NCBI GenBank assembly: GCA_031296115.1
Contig: JARLGI010000051.1
Location: 25,917 to 89,916, forward strand
DNA: 64,000 nucleotides
Direction: 5' to 3'
Origin: Acidobacteriota bacterium
GTDB taxonomy: Bacteria; Acidobacteriota; Terriglobia; Terriglobales; Acidobacteriaceae
Shown in pieces: positions 62,794 to 64,000 of the stretch. The stretch's first letter is position 1, and each line of letters starts with the position of its first letter. A program made the position numbers and the translations under genes. A model generated the notes under the pieces. It did no database searches and had not been told where the DNA came from. It saw only the letters and a list, made by a program, of their open reading frames with translations.

Positions 62794-63300
62794 TTACTGC
62801 TTCACCATGGGAATCATAGAAGCCAACTGCAAATCAAGCAGCAGACTAACGCGGCGGTCGATCTGGAAGAATGCCGCGGCCTTTTTGCCCGGCAGCACAC
62901 TCTCGAACTTCGGCATCCATTGCAGGCGCAGCGCGATGAACGCCTGGTCGACATTGGCCCAGCGCTTGATCAGGCTCTTGGCCTGGGCGTCGGTCATGGT
63001 GTCGTAGGTCTGGGCGTACTCCTTGATCAGCGCTAAACGCTGGTCGCCGATCTTGGTGGTTTCCTGGGTGTAAGCGTCATAGACCGGCCAGAACTTGACG
63101 GCTTCGGCGTCGGTCAGTTGCAGGTTGGCGGCCACCAGTTGCTTCTTCTGCGAGCGGATGTCCTGACGCAGCATCTGGATGTCCTGGTCGCTGGCGATCG
63201 GGCTGGAGGACGCGGGCGGCTGCTGCGCGGGCATGCTCGATGCCAGCAGTGCAAGTACGCCCATCAACATCAGCAGTGCGGTAAGACTTTTCTTGAACAT
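62794..63300 (-). CDS. Exported helical protein of unknown function
   Basis: 168 residues from ATG 63298-63300 with AAGGAG upstream. Signal peptide (1-26, LLMLMGVLALLASSMPAQ), then helices: DIQMLRQDIRSQKKQLVAANLQLTDAEAVKFWPVYDAYTQETT and AKSLIKRWANVDQAFIALRLQWMPKFESVLPGKKAAAFFQIDRRV. The LTDAEAVKFWPVY pattern is reminiscent of Spy/CpxP-like periplasmic helical proteins and of uncharacterised homologues in Bacteroidota and Acidobacteria. Function unknown. Confidence 0.82.
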   Translation of the reverse strand: MFKKSLTALLMLMGVLALLASSMPAQQPPASSSPIASDQDIQMLRQDIRSQKKQLVAANLQLTDAEAVKFWPVYDAYTQETTKIGDQRLALIKEYAQTYDTMTDAQAKSLIKRWANVDQAFIALRLQWMPKFESVLPGKKAAAFFQIDRRVSLLLDLQLASMIPMVKQ

Positions 63301-63637
63301 TCTTTCTCCTTGATTTACGGCGTCTGAAAAGATTTTTACAGCTGAACCGATTTGTTCGGTGCGGATTCTCCGCTGCCGAAAGCTTGGCTTGCCCACGGCA
63401 TCTTTAGTTGTGTCAGGGCACGACTTCAGTCGTGCCGATGAGTCCGCTCCTTGATCGCGGCTTCAGCCGCTTGGGGGACTTTACTTTCTTATACATCAAC
63501 CAAATTCGCTCACAGCTTGAAGAGCGAGAACTTGTGCCGTCCCTACGGGGCTCGGGTCATTTCTTCTACGCCTACCAAGCTTCCGCGCTGGGCTATCCTG
63601 AGTCGCTCCTGCGGGGCTGATCCTTGGCCAGTCGATT
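63301..63637. other. 337-base intergenic region with palindromes
   Basis: No gene. Contains GGCACGACT-TC-AGTCGTGCC (63417-63436) and GCGGCTTCAGCCGC (63457-63470), further copies of the REP-like family. Confidence 0.65.
63417..63470. repeat. REP-like palindromes
   Basis: A 9-bp-stem palindrome (63417-63436) and GCGGCTTCAGCCGC (63457-63470) in the same short spacer, with the shared ACTTCAG core. Confidence 0.8.
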
Positions 63638-64000
63638 CTATTCCGACTTTTGCGCTTTCGACTGCCAGGTCACCACTTCCATCGCCACCAGACGGGCAAT
63701 CAGGACCGCCAGGTACAGTTGTCCGGTGAGCGCCTCGGTGATCGACAACGATCGCGCGATGGGACGCACCGCGGTAATGTCTCCGTAACCGACGGTGGTG
63801 AGGGTCACGAAGCTGTAGTAGGCCCAGTCGCTGACGCTCTCCAGACTTCCCGCTGTGCTGTTAAACGACCCGGGATGCAAGATGTTCGCGATGTGGTACG
63901 CGTGGGCCCAGCCGATTCCGAACAGCAGATACACCGCGATGGCGCCCTGGATGCGCGCCGTGGTCACCGCGCCCGCGCGAAATACCTGCCGCAGCAGCAC
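63638..64000 (-). CDS. Two-TM potassium-channel-like protein, N-terminus beyond window
   Basis: The last 120 residues of a membrane protein. A membrane helix (about GAIAVYLLFGIGWAHAYHIA), a pore loop with the potassium selectivity filter TTVGYGD in FVTLTTVGYGDITAVRP, then helix TEALTGQLYLAVLIARLVAM. This is the Ion_trans_2 layout. The upstream part lies beyond 64000, so total length and any regulatory domain are unknown. Confidence 0.9.
   Translation of the reverse strand: MLLRQVFRAGAVTTARIQGAIAVYLLFGIGWAHAYHIANILHPGSFNSTAGSLESVSDWAYYSFVTLTTVGYGDITAVRPIARSLSITEALTGQLYLAVLIARLVAMEVVTWQSKAQKSE

Overview
The window is about 64 kb of GC-rich bacterial chromosome from a Gram-negative organism. 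Gene content points to an Acidobacteriota member (Terriglobia / Koribacter-like), although this is inference. The supporting genes are a 1,023-residue TonB-dependent receptor with an N-terminal carboxypeptidase-regulatory-like domain, a membrane Ser/Thr kinase with a TPR tail, a DUF2934-type small protein, two DUF4136-type secreted proteins, a hopanoid-associated-type glycosyltransferase, and several families of short palindromic intergenic repeats. No rRNA, tRNA, CRISPR array, transposase or phage gene was recognised.

Layout. 1-2 kb: a TetR-family regulator cut by the left edge and a decayed HD-like secreted protein with several frameshifts. 2-12 kb: central energy metabolism, with phosphoketolase facing acetate kinase, alpha-glucan phosphorylase, two tandem single-domain polyphosphate kinase 2 genes and glutamine synthetase. 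12-20 kb: sugar epimerase, CutA, FtsB/DivIC, a CusF-Sco1 fusion lipoprotein, a PNPOx-like protein, an isopropylmalate-dehydrogenase-like enzyme, an ArgD-type aminotransferase, a possible HEPN/AbiU2-like protein and an EamA transporter. 20-25 kb: a PDZ/membrane/GAF/PAS histidine kinase overlapping its NtrC-type regulator. 25-33 kb: HpnB-like glycosyltransferase, SDR, acyl-CoA ligase, and a complete dTDP-L-rhamnose operon (rfbC-D-A-B) divergent from a GT2 glycosyltransferase. 33-36 kb: NrfH/NrfA ammonia-forming nitrite reductase and a small cytochrome c. 36-39 kb: the TonB-dependent receptor. 39.7-45.7 kb: a four-gene operon of acyl-CoA dehydrogenase, ETF:quinone oxidoreductase-like flavoprotein, EtfB and EtfA. 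46-64 kb: CPBP protease, a glyoxalase-fold protein with a histone-like tail, secreted alpha/beta hydrolase, Ser/Thr kinase, PepD, a phospholipase-D-like protein, an ABC exporter, the DUF4136/Gly-rich cell-surface cluster, a NarL-type regulator, a beta-barrel protein and a truncated ion channel.

How the genes fit together. Glucan phosphorylase supplies sugar phosphate, phosphoketolase makes acetyl phosphate and acetate kinase turns it into ATP, while the PPK2 pair links polyphosphate to nucleotide phosphorylation. This looks like a storage/energy-reserve block. The most unusual block is the acyl-CoA dehydrogenase/ETF operon. Its flavoprotein carries cysteines for two [4Fe-4S] clusters instead of one, and its ETF subunits diverge from the usual motifs. 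The NrfA has CxxCH at the catalytic heme and lacks the usual calcium-site residues. The last 20 kb is rich in short palindromes and dispersed repeats in intergenic spaces.
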